NCBI GenBank assembly: GCA_016209895.1
Contig: JACQVH010000217.1
Span: 1 to 52,919, forward strand
Source: Candidatus Hydrogenedentota bacterium
Lineage (GTDB): Bacteria; Hydrogenedentota; Hydrogenedentia; Hydrogenedentales; SLHB01
Reading direction: 5' to 3'
Length of the DNA stretch: 52,919 nt
Within the stretch, counting starts at the first letter, position 1, and each line of letters begins with the position of its first letter. A model generated the notes under the pieces. The model saw only the letters and a program-made list of their open reading frames with translations, was not told where the DNA came from and made no database searches. Both the position numbers and the translations under genes were made by a program. Positions 18,165 to 27,455 of this stretch are shown in pieces.

Positions 18165-19796
18165 ATGTCTCCGGAAATTTCGACCGAGAACGCTAGTCTG
18201 AGCATCGAAGACGGCCTCCTCGGCGTTTACGTTCGCACGGCGCTGTGGTATTTGCTGGTCGTCGCGATCTGCTGGGCGCTCGGCATCGAGGCCAGTTACG
18301 GTTCGCCGCTGCCATTCTATGCGCTCCTGCGCCCGGCAGTGTCCACGTGGGTAGTCCCCGGCCTGGTAGTCTTTCTGGCCGCGCTCTTGCTATTCGCAGC
18401 CGCTCCACGTTGGCAATACATAAGCGGGGGGAAGCATTCACGCTCGGCGATCGTGTTGGTGGGCATTTGCGGACTCTTGTTGGCCATAGTCGCGTTTCGT
18501 TTCGATCTGGCTGCGCGCAGTGGGACGATCCTTTCCCTGTTTCTCGGCTACTGGAAGGCGCTTCGGTGGCATTTACTGGTGCTGGCGGTAGCGGCGGGTT
18601 TCACGGTGCTCTTCGCACGCGTTCTGCTAACTTTTCACAACGTTGATACTACGCCGACGGGCCGAAGCGTGGCGTGGTCCTTGGCCGGGTTGATACTCTT
18701 CTCATTCATGTTCTCCGGCGCGGTGGCAATGCTTCGGGACGGACCGCACGGCATTTCGCAGGCGTACGAGCGCCAAACCTACGAGTTCATCGGTGATATC
18801 GGGCGCGGCCGAACCATCAAGGGCTTGCTGCATGACTACGTGAGAATCCATCCGTATCTTTCGATGCATGCCAAAGTGCATCCGCCGGGTCCCATTGTAC
18901 TGCTCTGGCTCATGTCTTACGTGGCCGGACGCGAGCCCCTCGGCCTTTCTCTGGCGACCATGCTCTTGGGAAGTACGGGAGTGATTCCACTGTATTTCTG
19001 GGCGAGAGATATGACCAGCAAACGCACCGCGCTGATCGGCTGTCTCCTGTACTCGCTGATGCCCAGCATCGTGCTGTTCACCGCAACCAGTGCGGACATT
19101 CTTTTTCTGCCATTCGTCGCCACGACGCTATTTCTGTTCTGGCGGGCCATGGACCGCAGTTCCATCGCCTATGCCGCGGCCGCCGGTATCAGCTATGGAA
19201 TCTTGTCGTTGCTCTCATTTTCATTGATCGGAATCGGCGCGTTTTTCGGATTGGTCGGACTTTGGCGGCTCGCCCAGAAGGAGTACCGCGCCTCAGTCTT
19301 TCAGATCGCCGCGGTTATGCTGCTTGCGTTCCTTGCAGTACACCTCGCGGTCCGATTCTGGTCCGGGTTCGACGTGATCGCCTGTTTCCGCGCGTGCAAG
19401 AGCCAATTCGAGTCGGATCAAATCCACCTGGAAGCAAAAGACCCGCGGTTTCCAGCCTGGACCTGGAAGTTTCTGAACCCGATGTGCTGGTTCTATTTCG
19501 CAGGCATTCCCGTATCAGTACTATTCCTGTGGCGGCTGTGGCGACCGGAACCCAATTCACGCGCGCTCTTCGTGATTCTCGGGCTGACGCTGATCGCGCT
19601 TGACTTGCTTGACCTCGCGCGCGGCGAAGGCGAACGGTCCGCGATGTACATTCTGCCATTCGTAGTCCTGCCCGCGGCTCACGCCTTGCAGGAGATTATG
19701 GCCCGAACCCGCTCTTGCCGTCCGTTGATAGTTACTCTAGGTTTCCTCGTCGTGCAATGCTGGATCACCGAATCGGTTTTGTATACGTTCTGGTAG
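18165..19796 (+). CDS. Polytopic membrane protein, GT39/ArnT-like glycosyltransferase
   Basis: Many TM segments; HAKVHPPGPIVLLWLMSYVAGREPLGLSLATMLLGSTGVIPLYFWARDMTSKRTALIGCLLYSLMPSIVLFTATSADILFLPFV. Confidence 0.7.
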   Translation: MSPEISTENASLSIEDGLLGVYVRTALWYLLVVAICWALGIEASYGSPLPFYALLRPAVSTWVVPGLVVFLAALLLFAAAPRWQYISGGKHSRSAIVLVGICGLLLAIVAFRFDLAARSGTILSLFLGYWKALRWHLLVLAVAAGFTVLFARVLLTFHNVDTTPTGRSVAWSLAGLILFSFMFSGAVAMLRDGPHGISQAYERQTYEFIGDIGRGRTIKGLLHDYVRIHPYLSMHAKVHPPGPIVLLWLMSYVAGREPLGLSLATMLLGSTGVIPLYFWARDMTSKRTALIGCLLYSLMPSIVLFTATSADILFLPFVATTLFLFWRAMDRSSIAYAAAAGISYGILSLLSFSLIGIGAFFGLVGLWRLAQKEYRASVFQIAAVMLLAFLAVHLAVRFWSGFDVIACFRACKSQFESDQIHLEAKDPRFPAWTWKFLNPMCWFYFAGIPVSVLFLWRLWRPEPNSRALFVILGLTLIALDLLDLARGEGERSAMYILPFVVLPAAHALQEIMARTRSCRPLIVTLGFLVVQCWITESVLYTFW

Positions 19797-19870
19797 ACTG
19801 GTCCATACTCACATGGAACTTGTTACCGTGCGCCATACCAACTCACTCGAAGACAAAGGGACAAGAGCAT

Positions 19871-19912
19871 TTTCAATCGCAAATTGAAAATTGAAAATCC
19901 AAAATCATAAAT
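19871..19912. repeat. Heptanucleotide-period repeat (tttcaat cgcaaat tgaaaat tgaaaat ccaaaat cataaat)
   Basis: Six consecutive 7-bp units running into the ATG (19911) of the downstream glycosyltransferase. Confidence 0.85.
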
Positions 19913-20651
19913 GTGGCACGATAAGAAAATCTCAGTAATCTTTCCAACCTACAACGAGAAGGACTCCATCCGCGCCGCCATCGAAGACTTCTTCAGCACG
20001 GGTTACGTGGATGAAATCCTGGTGGTGAACAACAACGCGGCACCCGGCACCGACGAGGAAGTGGGCGCCACGCGGGCGCGGCTGGTCTATGAGTCTCGCC
20101 AAGGATACGGCTATGCGATCTGGAAAGGCCTGGCCGAGGCCACGGGCGACCTGCTGATCATTTCTGAACCGGACGGCACGTTTTCGGGTCACGACGTGAT
20201 AAAACTTCTCGCCTACTCCGACGATGTCCCGGTCGTATTCGGCACCCGCACACAACGCGAGCTCGTGTGGGAAGGGGCCAATATGGGCTTTTTCCTGAAA
20301 TGGGGAAATTGGGCGGTCGGCAAGATGATGGAGTTTCTGTTCAATACGACGCTGCTGACGGACGTGGGCTGCTCGATGCGCCTGTTGCGCCGGGCCGCGT
20401 ATGAAAAGGTCGCGCCTCAGTTCAAAGTAGGCGGCTCCGCCTTCGGCCCGCACCTGATGCTGCTAATCATTCTCAATCGCATCCCGTTCGTCGAAATCCC
20501 GGTGAATTATAGGAAACGGGTCGGCGAATCCTCCGTCACCGGCAGCAAATGGCGCGCCTTTCTTCTGGGGATCGAAATGATCGCAATGATTCTCCGCTAT
20601 CGTCTGCTCTCCTGGTTCGGGTGGAAGCCGGAAACGACGGGGGAACGGTAG
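19911..20651 (+). CDS. Family 2 glycosyltransferase (DPM1-like)
   Basis: ISVIFPTYNEKDSIRAAIEDFFSTGYVDEILVVNNNAAPGTDEEV...ISEPDGTFSGHDVIKLLAY...TLLTDVGCSMRLLRRAAYEKV. Confidence 0.92.
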   Translation: MWHDKKISVIFPTYNEKDSIRAAIEDFFSTGYVDEILVVNNNAAPGTDEEVGATRARLVYESRQGYGYAIWKGLAEATGDLLIISEPDGTFSGHDVIKLLAYSDDVPVVFGTRTQRELVWEGANMGFFLKWGNWAVGKMMEFLFNTTLLTDVGCSMRLLRRAAYEKVAPQFKVGGSAFGPHLMLLIILNRIPFVEIPVNYRKRVGESSVTGSKWRAFLLGIEMIAMILRYRLLSWFGWKPETTGER

Positions 20652-20655
20652 CTCC

Positions 20656-20820
20656 ATGAAAAAGAAGAAACATTCACAACGCAGACTGGCCGGCAGAAAA
20701 CTCCCAAAGTTTAAGTCACTACGGAGTCTGGTCTCTTTTGTCGAAAGACACGACTTAGCCGACTATTGGGATGAGATGCCCGAAGTCCAGTTCACCATAG
20801 ATCGCAAACCAACGAACCAG
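20656..20820 (+). pseudogene. Truncated CopG/BrnA-like antitoxin
   Basis: LPKFKSLRSLVSFVERHDLADYWDEMPEVQFTIDRKP resembles the N-terminus of CopG-family antitoxins, then the reading frame loses family character before the convergent ORF. Confidence 0.5.
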
Positions 20821-20856
20821 TTGACCGCTGATGGGGTGTTGATAACGAACGCAGCT

Positions 20857-21312
20857 TTACTGACGAACGCGACGCCGAATTTGCAAGTTGATCAACTTCA
20901 GAAGACTTGCAAACGGCACCGCATACAGGACACCCAGAAGGAAGAGATCGATTTCAGTCCTCGAGGCCGAAAGAAGTGCCGATCCCATGACACCACCCAC
21001 GGCGATGCAGGCAAATACGGTGCCTAACACACCGAAAAAGAACGAAAGAAATCGGGTACAATGCAGCTTGTTATGGAGAAATGTCGCGGTGAAGTAACTC
21101 CAAGAAATGGGCGGAATGACTACAAAGAAACACCCCAGCGCCAACCAACGCCCCCGGCACTCATCTACCACCCAAACGCTATGACTTTGGGAACCAAGGG
21201 CTGCCCAAGCCATCAGAAGAGCGATGTACGAGGATAGTCCAATAAAAAGGGTGCCGCGCACCCCTACCACTTCCCCAATCTCCATTCTTGTCCCCTTTCT
21301 CCGCCCCGACAT
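20857..21312 (-). CDS. Small polytopic membrane protein of unknown function
   Basis: About four hydrophobic segments: GTLFIGLSSYIALLMAWAALG, WLALGCFFVVIPPISWSYF, FLSFFFGVLGTVFACIAVGGVM, LFLLGVLYAVPFASLLKLI. Confidence 0.5.
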   Translation of the reverse strand: MSGRRKGTRMEIGEVVGVRGTLFIGLSSYIALLMAWAALGSQSHSVWVVDECRGRWLALGCFFVVIPPISWSYFTATFLHNKLHCTRFLSFFFGVLGTVFACIAVGGVMGSALLSASRTEIDLFLLGVLYAVPFASLLKLINLQIRRRVRQ

Positions 21313-21617
21313 GCGGTTCGCCTCCCAAGTCCGCAGAGGTAAGCGGACTTCCTGATCAAAATCGCAAGACGGTCAAACCCGGGAGTGTCCCCGCACTTTC
21401 CGCCGCCGCGCCGACGGTGTTGATGGTGCCTTGCTTTCCTTTTCTTGAAGTTGAATGTAGTGACGCACCAGCATCTGGGGTCGTGTCGGAAGCGGGCAGA
21501 GATGCGGTGTCTCGCCTGGCGGACACGTGTGATGACTGGATCATCAGTTAACATATTCAATACCCTCCAATAGCTGCAGAGGCGTCACGAGTAAAGGCAC
21601 CCAAAGGTCCGAGCCTG

Positions 21618-22496
21618 TTATGTCTGGCTGACTTCTCGGGTCTCTATCCCGTACCGTTTTGCACGTTCACACATGATTGGATCGATGCGCCGCGCTACCA
21701 ACATGGCGCGCACTTCCGTTGGCTCTCTTCCGAATTGAACCATTATCATGGCCCGATACTTCACTGCCTGAAGCAGGCCTACCACATCCTGCGGTCCTAC
21801 GTCTACCTCGACCTCGACCGCCAAGAATCGAGACCTTGAATCCAGGAAAAGGAGGTCAGCCCGGTCGTGGGTTGGGAATTGGTATTCCTCACGGACAAGG
21901 GCCAAACCCTCCTCGACCAGGCCAGGGTTGTGCGCTAGGGACTCCCTTAATCTCAGATGCTCCTCCCCTTCCTCGCTTGCTCTATATTGTAAGTATGCGC
22001 TTGGTGCTTGGGCATGCGCATGTATCGAGAGTGAATGGAAGTTTTCCGGGTCGAATTCCGAAACTCGTTTCAGCCACGCCACTATTGTGTCGGCTCTTCG
22101 CCCGACCGTAGATCCGGTTAGGCCGCTGTTCTTGGACAGGAATCTACAAATATTCGGCTTGTTGATTTCGGCATCTGTGAAGGCATGCAGTAGCAACCGG
22201 ATAGCTTCCGCATTGCGGACGGCCCTGCGAAGTAATCCCAACTTTTCGGCGGGGCGTCTGATTTTCAAATAAACATGACGATCGTCGGTAATGGACACAG
22301 AACGACCCGTTACGAGCACTAGCCCCAAGATTCGAGCAGCGTGTTTGTAATAATCGACTTGGCGTGGATCTATCCCCATTTGTTTCGCAAGCGAAGCCTT
22401 GTCAGTAATGCCTGCGTCCGTAAGCGCGAGAAAGTCACCAACGAGGGAAAGAGAATTTGCCTGGGGAATATCTCGTGTGCTAATTCGTGGCGGCAT
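21618..22496 (-). CDS. Putative restriction endonuclease: N-terminal wHTH-like region plus C-terminal NucS/DUF91-like nuclease domain
   Basis: C-terminus DRADLLFLDSRSRFLAVEVEVDVGPQDVVGLLQAVKYRAMIMVQFGREPTEVRAMLVARRIDPIMCERAKRYGIETRE resembles NucS-type nuclease (D...EVEV, Q..KY); start codon overlaps the methyltransferase stop (TAATG). Confidence 0.7.
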   Translation of the reverse strand: MPPRISTRDIPQANSLSLVGDFLALTDAGITDKASLAKQMGIDPRQVDYYKHAARILGLVLVTGRSVSITDDRHVYLKIRRPAEKLGLLRRAVRNAEAIRLLLHAFTDAEINKPNICRFLSKNSGLTGSTVGRRADTIVAWLKRVSEFDPENFHSLSIHAHAQAPSAYLQYRASEEGEEHLRLRESLAHNPGLVEEGLALVREEYQFPTHDRADLLFLDSRSRFLAVEVEVDVGPQDVVGLLQAVKYRAMIMVQFGREPTEVRAMLVARRIDPIMCERAKRYGIETREVSQT

Positions 22497-23365
22497 TAAT
22501 TGGTGATTACGAGCTCCTTCACCGGTCCTCTACCGGCTCCGTTAGAGTTTATGGCACGGCGGGCCTCAACAGTATGAATGTGAAAGTCTTTGTACAATCG
22601 GCGGATATAAAAGGTGTCACTGTTGCTAACGACTACGTAGCAACCCCGATTAGCCAAGTCAGTTGCAACTTGAAAGAGGCGTCTGTGCTCATCGGCACCG
22701 AACCTGGGCTCTCCCAATGCAGAGACTGCATACCCGGTGAAACCGGTTGTCTCGGAGTAATAAGGCGGGTCCATGTATATAAAATCGCGCGCCTTAGCGC
22801 GATCGCAAACGTCGCTGAAATCGGCTACTTTCAACTGCGCGCCCTTCAGTGCGTCAGCGACCGCTGCCATACTCCTTTCATCGTAAATGCGCGGATTCTT
22901 GTAGGAGCCGACCGGAACATTGAACTCGCCACGAGCATTGACCCTGTAAAGGCCATTGTAACAGGTCTTATTGAGGTAGATGAGGCGCGCTGCGCGTTCA
23001 ACTGAACTCAGTTTGGTCGGGTCGAGTCGCCGAACGTGGTAATAGTGCTCCAAGCTATGTGAGTCGTGATGCTTCTCTATCGCGGGAATAAGCGATCCCA
23101 ACTCGTTCCTAAGTACTTGGTAGCAGTTAATCAGCTCTGCGTTAGCGTCACCAAGTTCGGCCGGAAACGATCCATATAAGCGGCGAAGAAAGAAGAAGAC
23201 TGCCCCGCTTCCCACAAATGGCTCAAAATACGTGCCGAATTGCTTCGGGAAGAATGCTTGTAATCTCGGAAGCAGTTGGGTTTTGCCGCCAGCCCACTTG
23301 AGCACGGGTTCTGCGGCGAATCTCGATTGAGAATCCTGGTCGAAAGGTAGCGTCTCTGTTATCAT
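22496..23365 (-). CDS. D12-class (Dam/DpnM-like) DNA adenine-N6 methyltransferase
   Basis: PVLKWAGGKTQLLPRLQAFFPKQFGTYFEPFVGSGAVFFFL...LIYLNKTCYNGLYRVNARGEFNVPVGSYKNP...DFIYMDPPYYSETTGFTGY (FxGxG and DPPY motifs). Confidence 0.95.
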   Translation of the reverse strand: MITETLPFDQDSQSRFAAEPVLKWAGGKTQLLPRLQAFFPKQFGTYFEPFVGSGAVFFFLRRLYGSFPAELGDANAELINCYQVLRNELGSLIPAIEKHHDSHSLEHYYHVRRLDPTKLSSVERAARLIYLNKTCYNGLYRVNARGEFNVPVGSYKNPRIYDERSMAAVADALKGAQLKVADFSDVCDRAKARDFIYMDPPYYSETTGFTGYAVSALGEPRFGADEHRRLFQVATDLANRGCYVVVSNSDTFYIRRLYKDFHIHTVEARRAINSNGAGRGPVKELVITN

Positions 23366-23516
23366 CGTGTCTTATTCTACATCTCAGCCTTGAATCAGCA
23401 AGAATTTTTGTGAACTTGGCTCACGGTGGCGGGATTATTGTCTCAAACGGAGCTTTTGTCAACCATGATCTTTATCTAATTCAGAACGAAAAGACCAGAA
23501 CGGATAGGAGAGACAA

Positions 23517-25262
23517 ATGGCGTTGGCACTGACTGTTTACATCGTGGCGCACACGGTGTCCGGCGAAATGCAGGACCCGAATGGGTTTGAGCGGGCCGTC
23601 GAGCGATTGCGCACGGCACAGATTCAACGAGTGGTGCTGGAATCGTACCGCGGCGGGCTATCCGTAGACGAAGCGATAATGGTCAAGGCGCGCGACCAGT
23701 TCAAAACGGCGGGCTTCGAGACCATGGGCGGGCTAATGCCGGTCTGGGGAGAAGGCTTCGGCAAGCGCGGCGAAGGCGTCGAGACTCATCTGCCCTTCTT
23801 CTGTTATTCCTCGGAAGAAACCGTGTCGGCCATCGAAGGCGAGATACGCAAGTTGGCACGGCTGTTCGATGACGTAGTGATTGACGATGCACTGATGACC
23901 TCGTGCCGCTGCGACACCTGCGATCGGGCTCGTGGAGACAAGGAATGGCCCGAATTCCGACAGGAATTGCTATGCGGGGCGACGCGGCGCTGGGTCCGAG
24001 CCGCCCATGAAGAAAACCCGAACGCGAAACTAATTGTGAAATTTCCGCAGACCTACGACCGATACCACGTTTACGGCTACGACACGGCACACTTCCCGGA
24101 GATTTTCGACGGGGTCTGGGTGGGCTCGGAATCCCGCGACCCGGAGACCGTCGCTTTCGGCTATACCGAGCAGTACCAGGGCTATTTCAATATCCGGTGG
24201 ATGCGCGCCTGTGCCGGGCCGAAGTTCGAGGCGGCCTGGTACGACTACCTGGATTGCAACGACACCCTCTTCTATCTCCAAGCCGTAACCACGGCGCTGG
24301 GCCGGCCCGACCGCACGGTCATGTTCTGCTACGGAGACAACTTATTCTCCGACAACCGGGTCCAACGCGTGACCGAAGGCTTGCCCGGTCTCGAACGACT
24401 CTGGCAGGCCGCCGAGCATCCACGCGGGGTCTTCGTGCTGAAGCCGCCGAACAGCGACGGGTCCGGCGATTTGTTCATCTACGACGACTTCGGCATGCTC
24501 GGCATCCCGTGCGTGCCCACTACACAACTCTCGCCCGACATGCGGTCCGTCATCGTGCCGGCACAGGGCTTCGCCGATCGGAAGACCGGCGGAGCTATCA
24601 AAGAAATAATTCGTTCCGGCGGCCAAGTTATCGTGACCCACGCCGCTTTGCAACGGATAACGGACCAGCCGGACCTGCTGGCGCTGTTCGGATACCGTCC
24701 TCAAGGCGTCCACCCTGTGCGAACCCGAATCAGTGGCATCGAGCTGGACGGCAAGGTCAATAAACTAGAGCAACCATTTCATGTGCCCGGCGATCTGGCA
24801 CCCGAGAAAGAGGCCACAATTGCTGCGCGCGCAAAGTACGGTGAATTCATGGGAAGCCGGTACGTCCCCTTGGTCACGGTAATGACGCACCCGAGTGGCG
24901 GGAAAGCCATTGTCTGGAATATCGGCGCCTTCGGTCACGACGCGTACAACATCGAAGAATCGCTCTGCGTGCCGGTACGCAGCGAAATTCCCCAGTTGCC
25001 CGCGCCGGTCGTCAATTTACTGCGGAATATGGCGATTGAACCGTTGGGCTTTTCGCTATCGGCCCCGGCCCGCGTAGCCTGCTTCCTATTCGAGAAAAAG
25101 GCCGTGTTTGTAAACTATCGTGCGGAACCGGCGGATATTGTGACTAATGGTCTCGGACTCGACCTTTCAAGCCTTTACGCGGCCGCCGAAGGTACCGCAG
25201 CGGATTCTGAACGTTCTATTCGCTTGGCCCCGCACAGTTTTGCGATGGTCGGGATGAATTAG
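23517..25262 (+). CDS. Hypothetical protein, putative TIM-barrel glycosidase-like
   Basis: Intact 581-aa ORF; VVIDDALMTSCRCDTCDRARGDKEWPEFRQELL..., resembling uncharacterised sugar-hydrolase-like families. Confidence 0.5.
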   Translation: MALALTVYIVAHTVSGEMQDPNGFERAVERLRTAQIQRVVLESYRGGLSVDEAIMVKARDQFKTAGFETMGGLMPVWGEGFGKRGEGVETHLPFFCYSSEETVSAIEGEIRKLARLFDDVVIDDALMTSCRCDTCDRARGDKEWPEFRQELLCGATRRWVRAAHEENPNAKLIVKFPQTYDRYHVYGYDTAHFPEIFDGVWVGSESRDPETVAFGYTEQYQGYFNIRWMRACAGPKFEAAWYDYLDCNDTLFYLQAVTTALGRPDRTVMFCYGDNLFSDNRVQRVTEGLPGLERLWQAAEHPRGVFVLKPPNSDGSGDLFIYDDFGMLGIPCVPTTQLSPDMRSVIVPAQGFADRKTGGAIKEIIRSGGQVIVTHAALQRITDQPDLLALFGYRPQGVHPVRTRISGIELDGKVNKLEQPFHVPGDLAPEKEATIAARAKYGEFMGSRYVPLVTVMTHPSGGKAIVWNIGAFGHDAYNIEESLCVPVRSEIPQLPAPVVNLLRNMAIEPLGFSLSAPARVACFLFEKKAVFVNYRAEPADIVTNGLGLDLSSLYAAAEGTAADSERSIRLAPHSFAMVGMN

Positions 25263-25355
25263 ACGATTCCCGCGCGGTGTTAAGATCATTAGGCAGGACG
25301 AAATGTCCAGAGTCACCAATGTTCAGTGAAGGAATGGGGGAACTTATTCGTCTAG

Positions 25356-26078
25356 GTGTTTGACATGGAGAACCGATTTCGTCGCAGCTTGGTCTGCGTT
25401 GTAATGGTAGTTTCGCTGGCCAGCACCGTCTTTGCGCAGGAAAGACCTCCGCAGCCTACGGCGCTGGAGTTTGTCGCCAAGGCCGGCGTTGAACTGGTGC
25501 TGTCCATGGTACTGGGCACCCAAACCCGGTTGGACGCGGTCCGACTGAATCCGCAGGAGCAAAGCCTGGAGCTCACTAACCTGCGCATCGCCAATCCTAA
25601 GGGGTTCGAGTCGCCCACGGCGATTTCGGCGAAGTCCATTCGGGTGGAAGCGGACCCGAAGCTACTCTTCGCACGAGACCCCGAAGTGCGCCTCATCGGG
25701 GTGAACGGCGTTACCGTGAACGCGGAAACGAACCTATCCCAGGGTTCCAACCTGCTGAAGCTTCTTAAGAACGTCCAAGATTCGCAGAAAGGCGCCTTCA
25801 AACAATCCGACCACGGGCAAAAAATGTGGCGCGTCCGTAAAGGGGTGCTGGACGGCTGCGAAGTAAACGTGGTTACCGATCTCTTAGGCGCGCAGCGCTC
25901 GCAGAAGCGACTCGGAAAAATCGAGATGGACTTCATGGGTCCGGACGGGCGCGGCATGACCGCCGATCAGGCCATGGGCGAAGTGCTGGGTCGCTTGGTC
26001 AAGGAATTGGATTTACTTGACCAGACTTCGCCCGCGCAACCGGTAATCGATCTATTTGAAACCTTCAAGAGGCGCTGA
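25356..26078 (+). CDS. Exported AsmA-like domain protein
   Basis: Signal peptide (SLVCVVMVVSLASTVFAQ) then LTNLRIANPKGFESPTAISAKSIRVEADPKLLFARDPEVRLIGVNGVTVNAE, AsmA/TamB-like repeat. Confidence 0.55.
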   Translation: MFDMENRFRRSLVCVVMVVSLASTVFAQERPPQPTALEFVAKAGVELVLSMVLGTQTRLDAVRLNPQEQSLELTNLRIANPKGFESPTAISAKSIRVEADPKLLFARDPEVRLIGVNGVTVNAETNLSQGSNLLKLLKNVQDSQKGAFKQSDHGQKMWRVRKGVLDGCEVNVVTDLLGAQRSQKRLGKIEMDFMGPDGRGMTADQAMGEVLGRLVKELDLLDQTSPAQPVIDLFETFKRR

Positions 26079-26080
26079 CT

Positions 26081-26157
26081 ACAATCGGGGCTCGGGTTTC
26101 GGGACTCAGATTTTGGGTTTCGGGATTCCGGTCAATGGTTTTGGGCGTAACCGGTGG
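26081..26157. repeat. Heptanucleotide-period repeat (acaatcg gggctcg ggtttcg ggactca gattttg ggtttcg ggattcc ggtcaat ggttttg ggcgtaa ccggtgg)
   Basis: Eleven units in 7-bp register; intergenic, just upstream of the C45 gene. Confidence 0.8.
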
Positions 26158-27431
26158 TAATCGAAGGGGTTCAGATGATGCGTAGATCAGCGGTCTTTTT
26201 CACGTCGGGGATCGCCTTGTTGTTCCTCTCCTGGCCGGCATTAGCGGCAGGATACCGAACCATGACGGGAAGCGGCTCCGACGAAGTTCCCGTATTGGTG
26301 GTCACGGGCACGCCTTACGAAATGGGGTATGCACTCGGGCAATTGATGAAAGATGAGGTGCGCGGTCTTTTGGGAACGTATCTGCAAATCGCGCAAACCG
26401 GCGACGCGAAACGCTTCTCGAATGAAACGTTGGATGCCGCGTGGGAATCCATCTCACCGCACACCAGCGACCGTTTCAAAGAAGAGTTGCGCGGCGTGGC
26501 GGACGGCACCGGAATGTCGCTGGATGCTGTGCGGCGCGCCCACATGGTCCCAGTTGTGGCCGACTTCGCATGCAGCGGCGTCGCGGTCTGGGGCAAGGCG
26601 AGTGCCAACGGCGATCTGTACCAAATCCGCAACCTGGATTATGAAACGGGGGCAGGACTTCAAGATTACCCGGCGGTCGTGATCTACATTCCCGACAAAG
26701 GGATTCCACACGTCAACGTAACGTTTGCCGGTTCGATCGGTGTCAACACTGGCATGAATGCGGAGGGCGTCGCATTGACAGAAATTGGTGACACGCCCGG
26801 CGGCGACTATCCGTTTGATCTCAATGGCGTGCACTTCACGACGATGTTCCGCGACATACTCTATGATGCGCACAATCTGGACGAAGCGGTGAGCATGATC
26901 AAGCAGGCCCCGCGCATCAAGAAGTATCATTTCATCGTAGGAGACGGAAAGAACAAAAAAGCCGTCAAGATGAAGGCCCACGCGCCGGAATTGCTCATCT
27001 GGAACGACAACGACCCGAAGGACGAAGCGGCGCCCAATGTCTTCGAGAACATCGTGTATCACGCCGAAGGCCGGAATCCCATTGCGTTCGCGCACTTGTC
27101 GAAATACCAAGGGAAATACGATCCGCAACGGATGATTGAACTGTCGAAGAGCGTGCCTATCAAGGGCAGCAATCTGCTGGACGTCGTGTATGATGCCACG
27201 ACCCTCGAGCTCTGGGTGGCTTACGCCGAAAAAGTGGAGAACGCCTATCTGCGGCCTTACGTCCACGTGAAGATGAAGGATTATCTGCCTTACAACCCGA
27301 AGGGTGAACATCTCATTGTTACAAAAGAAACCACCGCCACCGGTCCATCGAAGGTCGCGCGACTGGCAGTACTGGCCGCGCCGTTGCTGCTGTTGACAGG
27401 AGTTGCGACTTGGTGGATCCGCTGGGCGTAA
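26154..27431 (+). CDS. C45 family (acyl-CoA:6-APA acyltransferase-like) Ntn hydrolase, exported, C-terminal TM anchor
   Basis: VTGTPYEMGYALGQLMKDEVRGLL...DFACSGVAVWGKASANGDLYQIRNLDYETGAGLQDYPAVVIYIPDKGIPHVNVTFAGSIGVNTGMNAEGVALTEIG. Confidence 0.85.
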   Translation: MVIEGVQMMRRSAVFFTSGIALLFLSWPALAAGYRTMTGSGSDEVPVLVVTGTPYEMGYALGQLMKDEVRGLLGTYLQIAQTGDAKRFSNETLDAAWESISPHTSDRFKEELRGVADGTGMSLDAVRRAHMVPVVADFACSGVAVWGKASANGDLYQIRNLDYETGAGLQDYPAVVIYIPDKGIPHVNVTFAGSIGVNTGMNAEGVALTEIGDTPGGDYPFDLNGVHFTTMFRDILYDAHNLDEAVSMIKQAPRIKKYHFIVGDGKNKKAVKMKAHAPELLIWNDNDPKDEAAPNVFENIVYHAEGRNPIAFAHLSKYQGKYDPQRMIELSKSVPIKGSNLLDVVYDATTLELWVAYAEKVENAYLRPYVHVKMKDYLPYNPKGEHLIVTKETTATGPSKVARLAVLAAPLLLLTGVATWWIRWA

Positions 27432-27455
27432 GCGAAAAGGAGGACAAGGAATCTC

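Noticed and set aside
21327-21350. Hairpin AAGTCCGC-agaggtaa-GCGGACTT as terminator or regulatory element
   Set aside because: Real 8-bp inverted repeat, but short, without a T-run and without a second copy seen; insufficient support.
26454-27311. 285-aa minus-strand ORF antisense to the C45 gene
   Set aside because: Shadow ORF; the plus strand has the conserved C45 domain.
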